A DNA stretch of 64,000 nt, taken from Eikenella sp963548155. Lineage in GTDB: Bacteria; Pseudomonadota; Gammaproteobacteria; Burkholderiales; Neisseriaceae. The position numbers and the translations under genes were made by a program. How positions within the stretch are numbered: position 1 is the stretch's first letter; each line of letters starts with the position of its first letter. Location of the stretch: the NCBI GenBank assembly GCA_963548155.1, contig CAUUTP010000002.1, positions 1 to 64,000 on the forward strand, written 5' to 3'. Under the pieces are notes generated by a model that made no database searches, had not been told where the DNA came from, and saw only the letters and a program-made list of their open reading frames with translations. This document shows positions 1 to 8,044 of this stretch, in pieces.

Positions 1-355
1 TATAAAGGAAGTCGCCGACCAATACGGCGGCGGCATTGCCGAATAAATTGTTTGCCGTTTTCCGTCCGCGCCGCAGCTCGCTTTCATCCACCACATCATC
101 ATGCAGCAGGGTGGAAGTATGGATGAACTCCACCATCGCCGCCAACGAATACAGGCCGTCGTTGTCGCAACCCAACGCCCTGCCGGACAAAATAGTAATC
201 ACCGGCCGCAGCCGCTTGCCGCCCGCACTGATAATATAAGTACCGATTTGGGAAATCAGTGCCACTTCCGACTGCACCGCCCGATTGATAACCACATCGA
301 CACGGCCTAAATCGGCTGCTAAATTTTGTTGGAAATAGGGCAGGTTTTCAAGCAT
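1..355 (-). CDS. ispB: Octaprenyl (polyprenyl) diphosphate synthase, N-terminal part (cut by window edge)
   Basis: About 118 N-terminal codons are present; the gene runs off the left edge. The reading starts MLENLPYFQQNLAADLG. It contains GGKRLRP near residue 45 and LLHDDVVDE near residue 84, the first aspartate-rich motif of trans-prenyltransferases, which binds Mg2+ and the allylic diphosphate. The family makes the long isoprenoid side chain of ubiquinone from farnesyl diphosphate and isopentenyl diphosphate. It is divergent from rplU-rpmA, the usual ispB/rplU/rpmA arrangement in Proteobacteria, which supports ispB over ispA. The second aspartate motif lies outside the window. Confidence 0.9.
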   Translation of the reverse strand, partial: MLENLPYFQQNLAADLGRVDVVINRAVQSEVALISQIGTYIISAGGKRLRPVITILSGRALGCDNDGLYSLAAMVEFIHTSTLLHDDVVDESELRRGRKTANNLFGNAAAVLVGDFLY

Positions 356-414
356 GACGGACTCGGCACGACAGACGGTTTTACAGAAAAACAAGCCCGC
401 GATTATAGCATCAA

Positions 415-426
415 AGGCCGTCTGAA
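415..426 (+). repeat. DNA uptake sequence of the Neisseria AG-DUS dialect
   Basis: The sequence AGGCCGTCTGAA matches the AG-DUS dialect of Neisseria rather than the AGGCTACCTGAA dialect used everywhere else in the flanks. It lies between ispB and rplU. Confidence 0.7.
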
Positions 427-480
427 AAAACACCGCAAACATCCCGCATCTCCGCCCGCACACCAAAACGCCGCCAAAGT

Positions 481-509
481 TTGACAAAACAGCCCCTTAG
501 CAATAAAAT
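481..509 (+). promoter_or_regulatory. Sigma-70 promoter of rplU-rpmA
   Basis: A perfect -35 box TTGACA (481-486) and a -10 box TAAAAT (504-509) are separated by exactly 17 bases, about 60 bases upstream of rplU. Confidence 0.75.
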
Positions 510-570
510 GCCCCGTTTCGCGCATGGTGCGCGGAATTTTCTTTAAACCAAAATCCTTATGGAGTTGAGT

Positions 571-879
571 ATGTACGCGGTCGTAAAAACCGGCGGCAAA
601 CAATATAAAGTTTCCGTTGGCGAAAAATTGAAAGTAGAACAGATACCTGCCGAACTCGACAGCCAAATCGAACTGACTGAAGTTTTGATGATTGCTGACG
701 GCGAGTCTGTAAAAGTAGGCGCACCTTTTATTGAAGGCGCAAAAGTAACAGCCAAGGTAGTAGCTCATGGCCGCGGCGAAAAAATCCGCATTTTCAAAAT
801 GCGCCGCCGTAAACACTATCAGAAACGCCAAGGCCACCGCCAGAATTTCACCCAAATTGAAATCGTGGCCATCGCCTAA
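571..879 (+). CDS. rplU: 50S ribosomal protein L21
   Basis: A 102-residue protein starting MYAVVKTGGKQYKV, with the L21 signature region around FKMRRRKHYQKRQGHRQ near the C-terminus. L21 binds 23S rRNA in the large subunit. An in-frame ATG at 559 would add four residues, but GGAG at 561-564 sits six bases before the ATG at 571, and 102-103 residues is the usual length, so 571 is chosen. It is followed after 29 bases by rpmA and is driven by the promoter at 481-509. Confidence 0.96.
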   Translation: MYAVVKTGGKQYKVSVGEKLKVEQIPAELDSQIELTEVLMIADGESVKVGAPFIEGAKVTAKVVAHGRGEKIRIFKMRRRKHYQKRQGHRQNFTQIEIVAIA

Positions 880-908
880 GTTTTTAACCTAATTCAGGAG
901 TATCAAAC

Positions 909-1181
909 ATGGCAAGTAAAAAAGCAGGCGGCAGCACCCGCAACGGCCGCGATTCAGAAGCCAAACGCCTGGGCGTGAAAGCCTACGGCAACGAGCTGAT
1001 TCCTGCCGGTTCCATCATTGTTCGCCAACGCGGCACCAAGTTCCATGCGGGCAACAACGTAGGTATGGGTAAAGACCATACCCTGTTCGCCAAAGTGGAC
1101 GGCTACGTAGAATTTACCGTAAAAGGCGTACACAACCGCAAAACCGTTAATGTTCGCCCCTATACTGGCGCTGATGAATAA
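909..1181 (+). CDS. rpmA: 50S ribosomal protein L27
   Basis: A 90-residue protein with the L27 N-terminus MASKKAGGSTRNGRDSEAKR and the motif RQRGTKFHAGNNVGMGKDHTL. L27 lies near the peptidyl transferase centre, and its N-terminal tail reaches the tRNA acceptor ends. An AGGAG ribosome binding site precedes the ATG. It is the second gene of the rplU-rpmA operon, and a strong hairpin terminator follows. Confidence 0.97.
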   Translation: MASKKAGGSTRNGRDSEAKRLGVKAYGNELIPAGSIIVRQRGTKFHAGNNVGMGKDHTLFAKVDGYVEFTVKGVHNRKTVNVRPYTGADE

Positions 1182-1202
1182 TCAACAGCTAGGCTAATCT
1201 CA

Positions 1203-1235
1203 GGATGCTACCTCAGGTAGCATCCTTTTATTTTG
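1203..1235 (+). terminator. Intrinsic terminator of rplU-rpmA
   Basis: A 10-bp perfect stem GGATGCTACC/GGTAGCATCC with a TCA loop is followed by TTTTATTTT. The stem resembles a shortened inverted DUS pair but lacks the full 12-mer. Confidence 0.85.
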
Positions 1236-1317
1236 CCTAATCAAATCACCCCAGCTAACACTCTATAATCCAGTACACAAGCATTATCCGCCATCAAAAA
1301 TCTGCTTAGCTACCAAC

Positions 1318-1326
1318 TGCTATAAT
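1318..1326 (+). promoter_or_regulatory. Candidate extended -10 promoter of pdxA
   Basis: TGCTATAAT forms an extended -10 element 33 bases before the pdxA start. No good -35 box is seen at the right distance. Confidence 0.4.
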
Positions 1327-1358
1327 CCTGTCATCTTTATTTTTCAAGTAGCCTCACC

Positions 1359-2357
1359 ATGCCCACTACCCCTATTCTAGCCATCACCTCCGGCGAGCCT
1401 GCCGGCATAGGCCCCGATATCTGCCTTACTTTAGCTCAGCAGACTTTGCCCTGCCGCTGCATTGTCTTAGCCGACAAACAGCTCCTCGCTGAACGTGCCC
1501 AGCAACTCGGCTATAACACCCCCCTTGCCGATTACCATACCAACCATCCGCCTGCCCCTGGCACACTGGAAGTTTTGCACATTCCCCTCGCAACCCCCTG
1601 CCACACCGGCCAACTCAACTCCGCCAACGCCCGCTACGTACTCTCCCTATTGGATCGTGCCTATAGCGGCATCTGCCAAGGCGAATTTGCCGGCATGGTA
1701 ACCGCTCCATTGCACAAAGGCATCATCAACGATGCCGGCATCCCCTTCAGCGGCCACACCGAATACCTAGCCGCCATCAGCCACACCAAACAAGTCGTCA
1801 TGATGCTGGCCGGCAACGGCCTGCGTGTTGCCCTTGCCACCACCCACCTCCCCCTCAAAGACATCCCCGCCGCCATCACCCGCCCACTGTTGCACTCCGT
1901 GTTGCACATTTTACACACCGACCTGCAAACCAAATTCGGCATCACCAAACCCACCATCCTCGTGGCCGGGCTCAACCCCCATGCCGGCGAACAAGGTCAT
2001 CTCGGCTGGGAAGAGATCCAAATCATTGAACCCGAATTACAAGCCCTGCGTACCCAAGGCCTCGATGTACGCGGCCCCTACCCCGCCGACACCCTGTTTC
2101 AGCCCTTCCTGCTCAAAGATGCCGACGCCGTACTCGCCATGTATCACGACCAAGGCCTGCCCGTACTCAAATACGCCTCTTTCGGGCAAGGCGTGAACAT
2201 TACCCTTGGCTTGCCCTTCATCCGCACTTCAGTTGATCACGGCACTGCCCTCGACCTAGCCGGCACCGGCCGCGCCGACCACGGCAGCCTACTGACCGCC
2301 ATCCAAACCGCCCTCGATATGACCGAACACTGGCAGCATCACCGCACGCCATCATAG
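1359..2357 (+). CDS. pdxA: 4-hydroxythreonine-4-phosphate dehydrogenase
   Basis: A 332-residue PdxA-family protein, close to the usual 330. It begins with the conserved ITSGEPAGIGPD. Also present are TAPLHKGIINDAG, the metal-ligand region FSGHTEYLA, GLNPHAGE and MYHDQGLPVLKY, and the C-terminal TSVDHGTALDLAGTG. PdxA uses NAD(P)+ and a divalent metal to oxidise 4-phosphohydroxythreonine in the DXP-dependent pyridoxal phosphate pathway. The gene stands alone between terminators, with a DUS pair downstream. Confidence 0.95.
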   Translation: MPTTPILAITSGEPAGIGPDICLTLAQQTLPCRCIVLADKQLLAERAQQLGYNTPLADYHTNHPPAPGTLEVLHIPLATPCHTGQLNSANARYVLSLLDRAYSGICQGEFAGMVTAPLHKGIINDAGIPFSGHTEYLAAISHTKQVVMMLAGNGLRVALATTHLPLKDIPAAITRPLLHSVLHILHTDLQTKFGITKPTILVAGLNPHAGEQGHLGWEEIQIIEPELQALRTQGLDVRGPYPADTLFQPFLLKDADAVLAMYHDQGLPVLKYASFGQGVNITLGLPFIRTSVDHGTALDLAGTGRADHGSLLTAIQTALDMTEHWQHHRTPS

Positions 2358-2377
2358 CCGCACGCTATCAAGCACAA

Positions 2378-2432
2378 AGGCTACCTGAAAATCCACCACT
2401 TAGGCAGCAGTCTTAAAACTTTCAGGTAGCCT
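2378..2432. terminator. Inverted pair of Eikenella-type DUS, likely terminator of pdxA
   Basis: AGGCTACCTGAAA at 2378-2390 faces its reverse complement at 2420-2432. Transcribed, they form a 13-bp stem with a 29-base loop. A third single copy lies at 2480-2492. Confidence 0.65.
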
Positions 2433-2542
2433 TCTGTTTAATTTATCTACATGATATAAAAACGCTTCCACGCACACAAAGGCTACCTGAAAAAATCTAC
2501 AACACTTCCAGCCAGCACTCAGCCACGCCACTGGCAAGATCA

Positions 2543-2571
2543 TTGAACCCAGTGCGCTTTTTCCCTATAAT
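2543..2571 (+). promoter_or_regulatory. Sigma-70 promoter of the mla operon
   Basis: TTGAAC (2543-2548) and TATAAT (2566-2571) are 17 bases apart, 37 bases before the mlaF start. Confidence 0.7.
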
Positions 2572-2607
2572 CGACACCCTTGTATGTAAACCTAACCTCT
2601 GCCGCCC

Positions 2608-3408
2608 ATGGCCACACCCTTCATCGAAATGCAAAATGTCGCCTTTGCCTATGGCGAACGCCCCATCCTGAACAACGTCAGTTTTCAGGTAGCCAAAGGC
2701 ACGTTTGCCGCCGTGATGGGTGGCTCCGGCAGCGGCAAAACCACCCTGCTGCGCCTGATTACCGGCCAGATTGCGCCCACTTCCGGCCGCGTGCTGATTA
2801 ACGGCCGCGACCTTGCCGCATTCAACGCAAAAGAGTTGCACCAACATCGGCGCAATATGGGCGTACTGTTCCAATTCGGCGCACTGTTTACCGATTTGTC
2901 CGTATATGAAAACGTGGCTTTCCCGCTGCGCGAACAAACCGATTTGCCCGAAGAAATCATCCGTGATTTAGTGCGCCTGAAGCTCAGCGCCGTCGGCCTG
3001 CACGGCACGGAAAACCTGATGCCGGACGAGCTATCCGGCGGCATGTCACGCCGTGTTGCCTTGGCACGCACCATCGCCCTAGACCCTGCGTTGATGCTGT
3101 ATGACGAGCCCTTCACCGGCCTCGACCCGATTTCGCTGGGCGTGATTGCCGACTTAATCAGCAAAATCAACCGTGCCCTGCGCTCTACCAGCATGATGGT
3201 TACGCATGATGTGCCGCGCTCGTTGCAAATTGCCGACCAAGTGATTTTCCTTGCCCATGGCGAAATTCTGTTTTCAGGTAGCCCGGAAGAAATGCGTAGC
3301 CTTGATTCACCATGGGTTACCCAATTTATCAACGGCCTGCCCAACGGCCCGGTTGCCTTCCGCTATCCGGCCGAGCGCGGCATACAACAAGTTTTGCTCA
3401 ATAGCTGA
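2608..3408 (+). CDS. mlaF: Phospholipid ABC transporter ATP-binding protein MlaF
   Basis: A 266-residue ABC ATPase. Walker A is GGSGSGKTT (residues 38-46), the signature is LSGGMSRR (about 142) and Walker B is LMLYDEP (about 165), followed by FTGLDP. The motif order and the mlaE/D/C/B neighbours identify the Mla system, which moves phospholipids between the inner and outer membranes to keep outer-leaflet lipid asymmetry. It is first in the operon, four bases from mlaE. The ATG at 2608 has no clear Shine-Dalgarno sequence. Two DUS-like cores (missing only the first base) lie inside the coding region near 2683 and 3272. Confidence 0.93.
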   Translation: MATPFIEMQNVAFAYGERPILNNVSFQVAKGTFAAVMGGSGSGKTTLLRLITGQIAPTSGRVLINGRDLAAFNAKELHQHRRNMGVLFQFGALFTDLSVYENVAFPLREQTDLPEEIIRDLVRLKLSAVGLHGTENLMPDELSGGMSRRVALARTIALDPALMLYDEPFTGLDPISLGVIADLISKINRALRSTSMMVTHDVPRSLQIADQVIFLAHGEILFSGSPEEMRSLDSPWVTQFINGLPNGPVAFRYPAERGIQQVLLNS

Positions 3409-3411
3409 ATT

Positions 3412-4188
3412 ATGAATTTTTTCCGAACCCTAGGCGCGAAAACGCTGGATTTCCTACAGGAACTGGGCAAAACCACCCTATTCCTGTTCGCCGTGCTGGC
3501 ACGCTCCGGCACGCTGCTGCCGCGCCTGCGGCTGGGTATCCGCCAAATGTATTTCACCGGTGTGCTATCCATTGTCATCATTGCCGTGTCCGGACTGTTT
3601 GTGGGCATGGTACTGGGTTTGCAGGGCTACACGCAGCTGGCCAAATTTAAATCGGCCGATATTTTGGGCTATATGGTGGCCGCATCGCTGTTGCGCGAAC
3701 TGGGGCCGGTATTGGCCGGCATCTTATTTGCCAGCAGCGCGGGCGGCGCGATGACCAGCGAAATCGGCCTGATGAAAACCACCGAGCAACTGGAAGCGAT
3801 GAAGGTGATGGCAGTTGATCCCGTTGCCCGCGTGGTGGTGCCGCGTTTTTGGGCAGGCGTGATTTCCATGCCGCTGCTGGCTTCTATCTGCAATGTGGCC
3901 GGCATTTACGGCGCCTATCTTATCGGCGTACGCTATCTGGGCTTGGACGGCGGCATTTTCTGGTCGCAGATGCAGGCGAATATCGATGTAGGCTACGATG
4001 TGGTGAACGGGCTGATTAAATCGGTGGTGTTCGGCGTGGCTATTTCTCTGATTGCCGTGTATCAGGGCTTCCACTGCCGCAGCACGCCGGAAGGCATCCT
4101 GCGTGCCAGCACCCGCACCGTGGTGAGCAGTGCGCTTACTGTTTTGGCCTTGGATTTTGTTTTAACCGCCATCATGTTTATCGGATAA
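3412..4188 (+). CDS. mlaE: Phospholipid ABC transporter permease MlaE
   Basis: A 258-residue multi-spanning membrane protein of the MlaE/TRB family. Recognisable segments are RQMYFTGVLS, GLFVGMVLGLQGY, the coupling region around ELGPVLAGILFASSAGGAMTSE, and GYDVVNGLIKSVVFG. It pairs with MlaF to form the inner-membrane transporter. It follows mlaF by three bases and precedes mlaD by seven, so the genes are translationally linked. Confidence 0.93.
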   Translation: MNFFRTLGAKTLDFLQELGKTTLFLFAVLARSGTLLPRLRLGIRQMYFTGVLSIVIIAVSGLFVGMVLGLQGYTQLAKFKSADILGYMVAASLLRELGPVLAGILFASSAGGAMTSEIGLMKTTEQLEAMKVMAVDPVARVVVPRFWAGVISMPLLASICNVAGIYGAYLIGVRYLGLDGGIFWSQMQANIDVGYDVVNGLIKSVVFGVAISLIAVYQGFHCRSTPEGILRASTRTVVSSALTVLALDFVLTAIMFIG

Positions 4189-4195
4189 ACAGATT

Positions 4196-4666
4196 ATGAA
4201 AAGAAGCACTTTAGAACTTTGGGTCGGCGTTTTTGTGGCCTTGGGCATCGCCGCTGTGGTATTTTTATCACTGCGCGTGGCCGGCGGACAAACGGTTTCC
4301 CGCCAATCGTCCTACACCGTTTCCGCCAGCTTTACCGATATCGGCGGCTTGAAAGTAAAGGCCCCGGTGAAGGCTTCCGGTGTGGTAGTGGGCAGGGTTT
4401 CCTCCATCCAGCTCGATCCAAAAACCTACCGAGCCAATGTGAGCCTGAATATCGACAGCCAATACCGCTTCAGCACCGACGTTTCCGCCGAAATCCTCAC
4501 TTCCGGCCTGTTGGGCGAGCAATATATCGGCCTGCAGCAGGGAGCAGAGGAAACCGAGCTGAAAAATGGCGACACCATTGAAATTACCAGCTCCGCTTTG
4601 GTGCTGGAGCAGCTAATCGGCAAATTTATGACCAACACCGTAGAAAAAAACGGCGCAACACAATAA
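4196..4666 (+). CDS. mlaD: Phospholipid-binding MCE-domain protein MlaD
   Basis: A 156-residue protein with one N-terminal membrane anchor (residues about 7-29) followed by an MCE domain with the conserved GLKVKAPVKASGVVVG. MlaD forms a hexameric ring on the periplasmic side of MlaFE and passes lipid to or from MlaC. The length is slightly short of the E. coli protein (183), losing the C-terminal tail only. Confidence 0.92.
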   Translation: MKRSTLELWVGVFVALGIAAVVFLSLRVAGGQTVSRQSSYTVSASFTDIGGLKVKAPVKASGVVVGRVSSIQLDPKTYRANVSLNIDSQYRFSTDVSAEILTSGLLGEQYIGLQQGAEETELKNGDTIEITSSALVLEQLIGKFMTNTVEKNGATQ

Positions 4667-4711
4667 ACACACTACAATATTTTCATTTTTCACTGAGAAA
4701 GGAAAACATCA

Positions 4712-5302
4712 ATGAAAAAATCCGCACTCACAGCCGCCCTGAGCATCGGCATCATGAGCATCGGTCTGGCCTTCGCTACGCCGCAGCAGGCCGTGGCGCA
4801 ACTCAAGCAGAATAGCACCCAAGTGCTGAACATCTTGCAAAACGCCAAAAACAACAACGATGTGCAAGTTCGCCGGCAGGCCGAAAACTACGCCATCCCC
4901 TATTTCGACTTCACCCGCATGACCGAGCTGGCCGTGGGCGCCAACTGGCGCAACGCCACCCCGGCGCAGAAAACCGCGCTGACCGAGCAATTTAAAACCC
5001 TGCTCATCCGTACCTATTCCGGCACCATGTTGCAATACCGCAACGCTAATGTAGTTATCCGCGAGAACGCCGTTCAGCGCGGCAACAGCATTATCGTTAC
5101 CGCCGACATCACTCCCGCCGGCGGCAAACCGGTCACCATGGACTACACCATGTACCAAAGCAGCGGCAAATACCGCATTTATAACGTGGCCGTGGAAGGC
5201 GCCAGCCTGGTAACCGTATACCGCAGCCAATTCAACAACACCATCGCGCAAAAAGGCATCGACGGCCTGATTCAAGAGCTGCGCAGCAAAAACGGCAGCT
5301 GA
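4712..5302 (+). CDS. mlaC: Periplasmic phospholipid carrier MlaC
   Basis: A 196-residue protein with a cleavable signal peptide (MKKSALTAALSIGIMSIGLAFA). It has a Tol/Ttg2D-type MlaC fold, seen as YFDFTRMTELAVG and FKTLLIRTYSGTMLQY. MlaC shuttles phospholipids through the periplasm between MlaA at the outer membrane and MlaFEDB. An AAAGGA ribosome binding site precedes the start. A 45-base gap separates it from mlaD, the widest in the operon. Confidence 0.92.
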   Translation: MKKSALTAALSIGIMSIGLAFATPQQAVAQLKQNSTQVLNILQNAKNNNDVQVRRQAENYAIPYFDFTRMTELAVGANWRNATPAQKTALTEQFKTLLIRTYSGTMLQYRNANVVIRENAVQRGNSIIVTADITPAGGKPVTMDYTMYQSSGKYRIYNVAVEGASLVTVYRSQFNNTIAQKGIDGLIQELRSKNGS

Positions 5303-5306
5303 GTCC

Positions 5307-5597
5307 ATGCACAGCGAATGCCGTGATGAAACCGTGTACCTCAGTGGGGAAGTAACCGTTTCCACGGTAACCGCCCCGCTGTTTCACGCCTATTGCCAAC
5401 AGCTGGGCTACCTGAAAAACAGCCCTGCCCCCGCAATCGATTTCTCCGGCGTCAGCCAAGCCGATTCCGTCTGCATTTCCCTCATGGCCACCGCCAAACG
5501 CAGCCGCCCCGAAGCCACTTGGGTGTTCCGCAGCCTGCCCGCCGGCGTGGCGGCCTTGGCCGAATTGTATGAAGTAGGCGGCTGGATAACATCATGA
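5307..5597 (+). CDS. mlaB: STAS-domain protein MlaB
   Basis: A 96-residue protein starting four bases after the mlaC stop and overlapping mlaA by four bases. The STAS features are VYLSGEVTVSTVT at the N-terminus and the central IDFSGVSQADSVCISLM, holding the conserved D-S region. MlaB binds MlaF and is needed for its ATPase assembly. A DUS-like core (GGCTACCTGAAA) is embedded in the coding sequence at about 5406 and encodes part of GYLKN. Confidence 0.85.
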   Translation: MHSECRDETVYLSGEVTVSTVTAPLFHAYCQQLGYLKNSPAPAIDFSGVSQADSVCISLMATAKRSRPEATWVFRSLPAGVAALAELYEVGGWITS

Positions 5598-6523
5598 AAA
5601 AACTGCTCACCCTCACCCTGCTCACCATCGGCCTCTCCGGCAATGCCCTGGCCGAAGGCGTCGCCTACGACCCCTATGAAGGCTACAACCGCTTCATGTT
5701 CGGCGTAAACGACCGCATCGACCGCTATTTCCTCGCTCCCGCCGCACGCGGCTACCGCACCGTTACCCCCAAACCCGTGCGCAGCGGCATCGGCAACTTC
5801 TTCAACAACCTGCGCGACATCGTGAGCGTAGGCAGCAACCTGTTGCGGCTCAACATTTCCAAAGCCGGCACCGACCTCGTGCGCGTAGGCATCAACACCA
5901 CCTTCGGCTTCGGCGGCCTTATCGACATCGCTGGTGCCGCCCAAATGCCCAACAACAAAAACACCCTCGGCGACACCTTCGCCAGCTCGGGCTGGAAAAA
6001 CAGCAACTACTTCGTCTACCCCCTGCTTGGCCCCAGCACCGTGCGCGATGCCTTGGGCAATACCATCGTCAGCGTTTACTCCCCCGAAAAATTCGCCCTC
6101 GGCAACGGCACCGGCTATTGGGCCGTCACCGGCGTGAAAGCCCTCGACACCCGCGCCAACCTGCTCGAACTCACCGACGGCGTCAACCAAGTCGCGCTCG
6201 ACCGCTACGCCTTCATCCGCGATGCCTACATGTCCGCCCGCGCCAAACAAACCGGCACCACCCTGCCCGGCAGCGAAGACGACTACGTGCCCAGCTTTGA
6301 AGAAGACGGCGGCAATACCGGCAGTGCAGCCACAACTACTGCCGAGCAACCTGCCGCCGCCCCGGCCACCGCCGCCCCGCCGTCTGCCGAACCGGAGGCA
6401 AACAGCACCGCCCCCGCTGAAGCTCCTGCCCCGGCCAACACCGAACCTGCCGACCCGGCAGACCAAGAAAACAACAGCCGCCCCGCCCCCAATACCATCC
6501 ACGAAGAAATCCTCAGCCGCTAA
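5594..6523 (+). CDS. mlaA: MlaA/VacJ-family outer-membrane phospholipid protein
   Basis: A 309-residue protein. The VacJ core spans residues about 24-225, with DPYEGYNRFMFGVND, RSGIGNFFNNLRD and NTTFGFGGLIDIA. A tail of about 80 residues rich in Ala, Pro, Thr and Glu follows. MlaA forms a channel with porins that removes misplaced phospholipid from the outer leaflet. The signal ends GLSGNALA-EG, which looks like a signal peptidase I site. I find no cysteine in the protein, so the usual lipobox is absent. It is last in the mla operon, with an inverted DUS terminator downstream. Confidence 0.9.
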   Translation: MKKLLTLTLLTIGLSGNALAEGVAYDPYEGYNRFMFGVNDRIDRYFLAPAARGYRTVTPKPVRSGIGNFFNNLRDIVSVGSNLLRLNISKAGTDLVRVGINTTFGFGGLIDIAGAAQMPNNKNTLGDTFASSGWKNSNYFVYPLLGPSTVRDALGNTIVSVYSPEKFALGNGTGYWAVTGVKALDTRANLLELTDGVNQVALDRYAFIRDAYMSARAKQTGTTLPGSEDDYVPSFEEDGGNTGSAATTTAEQPAAAPATAAPPSAEPEANSTAPAEAPAPANTEPADPADQENNSRPAPNTIHEEILSR

Positions 6524-6540
6524 AATTGCCGCCCTTCCGA

Positions 6541-6600
6541 TTTTCAGGTAGCCTTTCCGCAAGCAGCAAAGGCTACCTGAAAAACAAAGGCTACCTGAAA
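6541..6600. terminator. Inverted DUS pair plus one extra DUS, terminator of the mla operon
   Basis: The sequence at 6541-6556 pairs perfectly over 16 bases with 6568-6583, each arm holding a full DUS. A third direct copy follows at 6588-6600. Confidence 0.75.
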
Positions 6601-6635
6601 CCTTTTCCCCCACCGCCTCAACAAAGGAGCGCATC

Positions 6636-6989
6636 ATGTACGAAATCAACCGCAGCGTATTCCGGCTGGTGCCGCTACAGCCGTTTTGGAACTGGCTCAC
6701 CGCCCTGCCCGGCGCCGAGCTCGACGACCTTACCCTCGAAGATCTGCAAAACAACGCCAACGCCTACCTCACCAACCCCTGCGATGACGGCGAAGAAGTG
6801 TGGGCGGAAATCAAATCCCAAATCGACACCATCTTTGCCGCCGAGCTGGCCGACTGGTGCGAAGACGAAAGCCAATGGCCTGATTTGCATCCCGATATCT
6901 TTGCCGAATGGTTTGATATCCAGCTCTCCCCCATCCTTTGCGACCTATCCGCCCGCGAAGTGGAACGCGAACCCTTCCAGCCCCTGTAA
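6636..6989 (+). CDS. Conserved hypothetical acidic protein
   Basis: A 117-residue acidic protein with no signal peptide or membrane segment; tryptophans and Asp/Glu pairs are frequent (WCEDESQWPDLHPD). AAAGGAG lies eight bases before the ATG, so the start is well supported. I do not recognise a domain. It is 45 bases upstream of the thioesterase gene and may be co-transcribed with it. Confidence 0.7.
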   Translation: MYEINRSVFRLVPLQPFWNWLTALPGAELDDLTLEDLQNNANAYLTNPCDDGEEVWAEIKSQIDTIFAAELADWCEDESQWPDLHPDIFAEWFDIQLSPILCDLSAREVEREPFQPL

Positions 6990-7034
6990 AACCAACGGCC
7001 GGCAGCCCATACGCCGGCCATTTCCATCCTTACC

Positions 7035-7463
7035 ATGCCACACCACACCTACCTCACCGTGCGCGGCTACCACCTCGACGTGTACCGCCATGTAAACAAC
7101 GCCCGCTATCTCGAATTCCTCGAAGAAGCCCGCTGGGATTATTTCGACCACAACGGGCTAGCCGAATTCTTCCGCAACAGCCGCTACGGCATGGCTATCG
7201 TCCACATCGACATCCACTACCGCCGTGCTGCTCTTCTCGGCGACCGGCTCGAGATTGAAACCGCCTTTGCCCAAACCGACGCGCGCCAAGCTGTGATCAG
7301 CCAAACCATCCGCAAAACCGGCAGCCCGCGCATCCTTGCCGAAGCCCGCGTCAGCTTCATGCTCATCGACCAAACCACCGGCCGCGCCATCCGCTTCCCT
7401 GCCGAACTGCAGCAAGCCATTGCCGCCCACATCCCGTCCAACCCCGCAGAATCCGCCCCATGA
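7035..7463 (+). CDS. Hotdog-fold acyl-CoA thioesterase (YbgC/4-hydroxybenzoyl-CoA type)
   Basis: A 142-residue protein of the single-hotdog thioesterase family. The signature DVYRHVNNARYLEFLEEARWDYF holds the Asp-His-Asn active-site region near residues 16-22. Such enzymes hydrolyse short or medium acyl-CoA; the substrate here cannot be told. The stop overlaps the start of the thioredoxin-like gene by four bases. Confidence 0.85.
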   Translation: MPHHTYLTVRGYHLDVYRHVNNARYLEFLEEARWDYFDHNGLAEFFRNSRYGMAIVHIDIHYRRAALLGDRLEIETAFAQTDARQAVISQTIRKTGSPRILAEARVSFMLIDQTTGRAIRFPAELQQAIAAHIPSNPAESAP

Positions 7464-7957
7464 AAAAATACCTCGGCACCCTCCTCCTGCTGGCCGTGCT
7501 TGCCGCCGCCGGCTACATCCTGTTCGTCCCCAAACGCCAAAGCGCCCCCGCCTTCGCCCTGCCAAACCTGCAAGGCCAAAACGTGGATCAAACCACCCTG
7601 CAAGGCAAAGTTACCCTCATCAACTTCTGGTTTCCCTCCTGCCCCGGCTGCGTAACCGAAATGCCCAAACTCATCCGGATGCACCAAGACTACCAAGGCA
7701 AAAACTTCCAAATCATCGCCGTTTCCATCCCTGTACCGAGCGACCCCCTGCCCGTGGTGCAAACCTACGCCCAAACCCACCGCCTGCCCTTCACCGTGCT
7801 CCACGACGCGCAAGGCCACACCCAGCAGGCCTACCAAGTCATCGCCGCCCCCACCTCTTTTCTGGTGGATAAAAACGGCCACATCGCCAAAACCTATGTA
7901 GGCGAGCCCGACTTCGCCGAAGTGTACCACCTGGCCGACCAATTGCTTGCCGAATAA
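7460..7957 (+). CDS. TlpA/ResA-like thiol-disulfide oxidoreductase
   Basis: A 165-residue membrane-anchored protein. The N-terminal hydrophobic helix (residues 4-22) places the thioredoxin-like domain in the periplasm. The active site is FPSCPGCVTEMPKL with the CPGC pair. The cis-proline region is AAPTSFLVDKNG. Proteins of this type reduce disulfides in cytochrome c maturation or general periplasmic redox work. An inverted DUS terminator follows. Confidence 0.87.
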   Translation: MKKYLGTLLLLAVLAAAGYILFVPKRQSAPAFALPNLQGQNVDQTTLQGKVTLINFWFPSCPGCVTEMPKLIRMHQDYQGKNFQIIAVSIPVPSDPLPVVQTYAQTHRLPFTVLHDAQGHTQQAYQVIAAPTSFLVDKNGHIAKTYVGEPDFAEVYHLADQLLAE

Positions 7958-7969
7958 CCCGCCCCAATA

Positions 7970-8009
7970 TTTTCAGGTAGCCTTCCCCCGCAGCAAGGCT
8001 ACCTGAAAA
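7970..8009. terminator. Inverted DUS pair, terminator after the thioredoxin-like gene
   Basis: A 15-bp perfect stem (7970-7984 with 7995-8009) with a 10-base loop; each arm holds AGGCTACCTGAA or its complement. Confidence 0.8.
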
Positions 8010-8044
8010 ATCAACCACCAAATAATCAATCAATAATCCGCACC

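Noticed and set aside
5408..6760. Minus-strand reading of 450 codons, very rich in Gly, Ala and Val
   Set aside because: It lies opposite mlaA and mlaB and reflects GC-rich codon use; no domain, no ribosome site.
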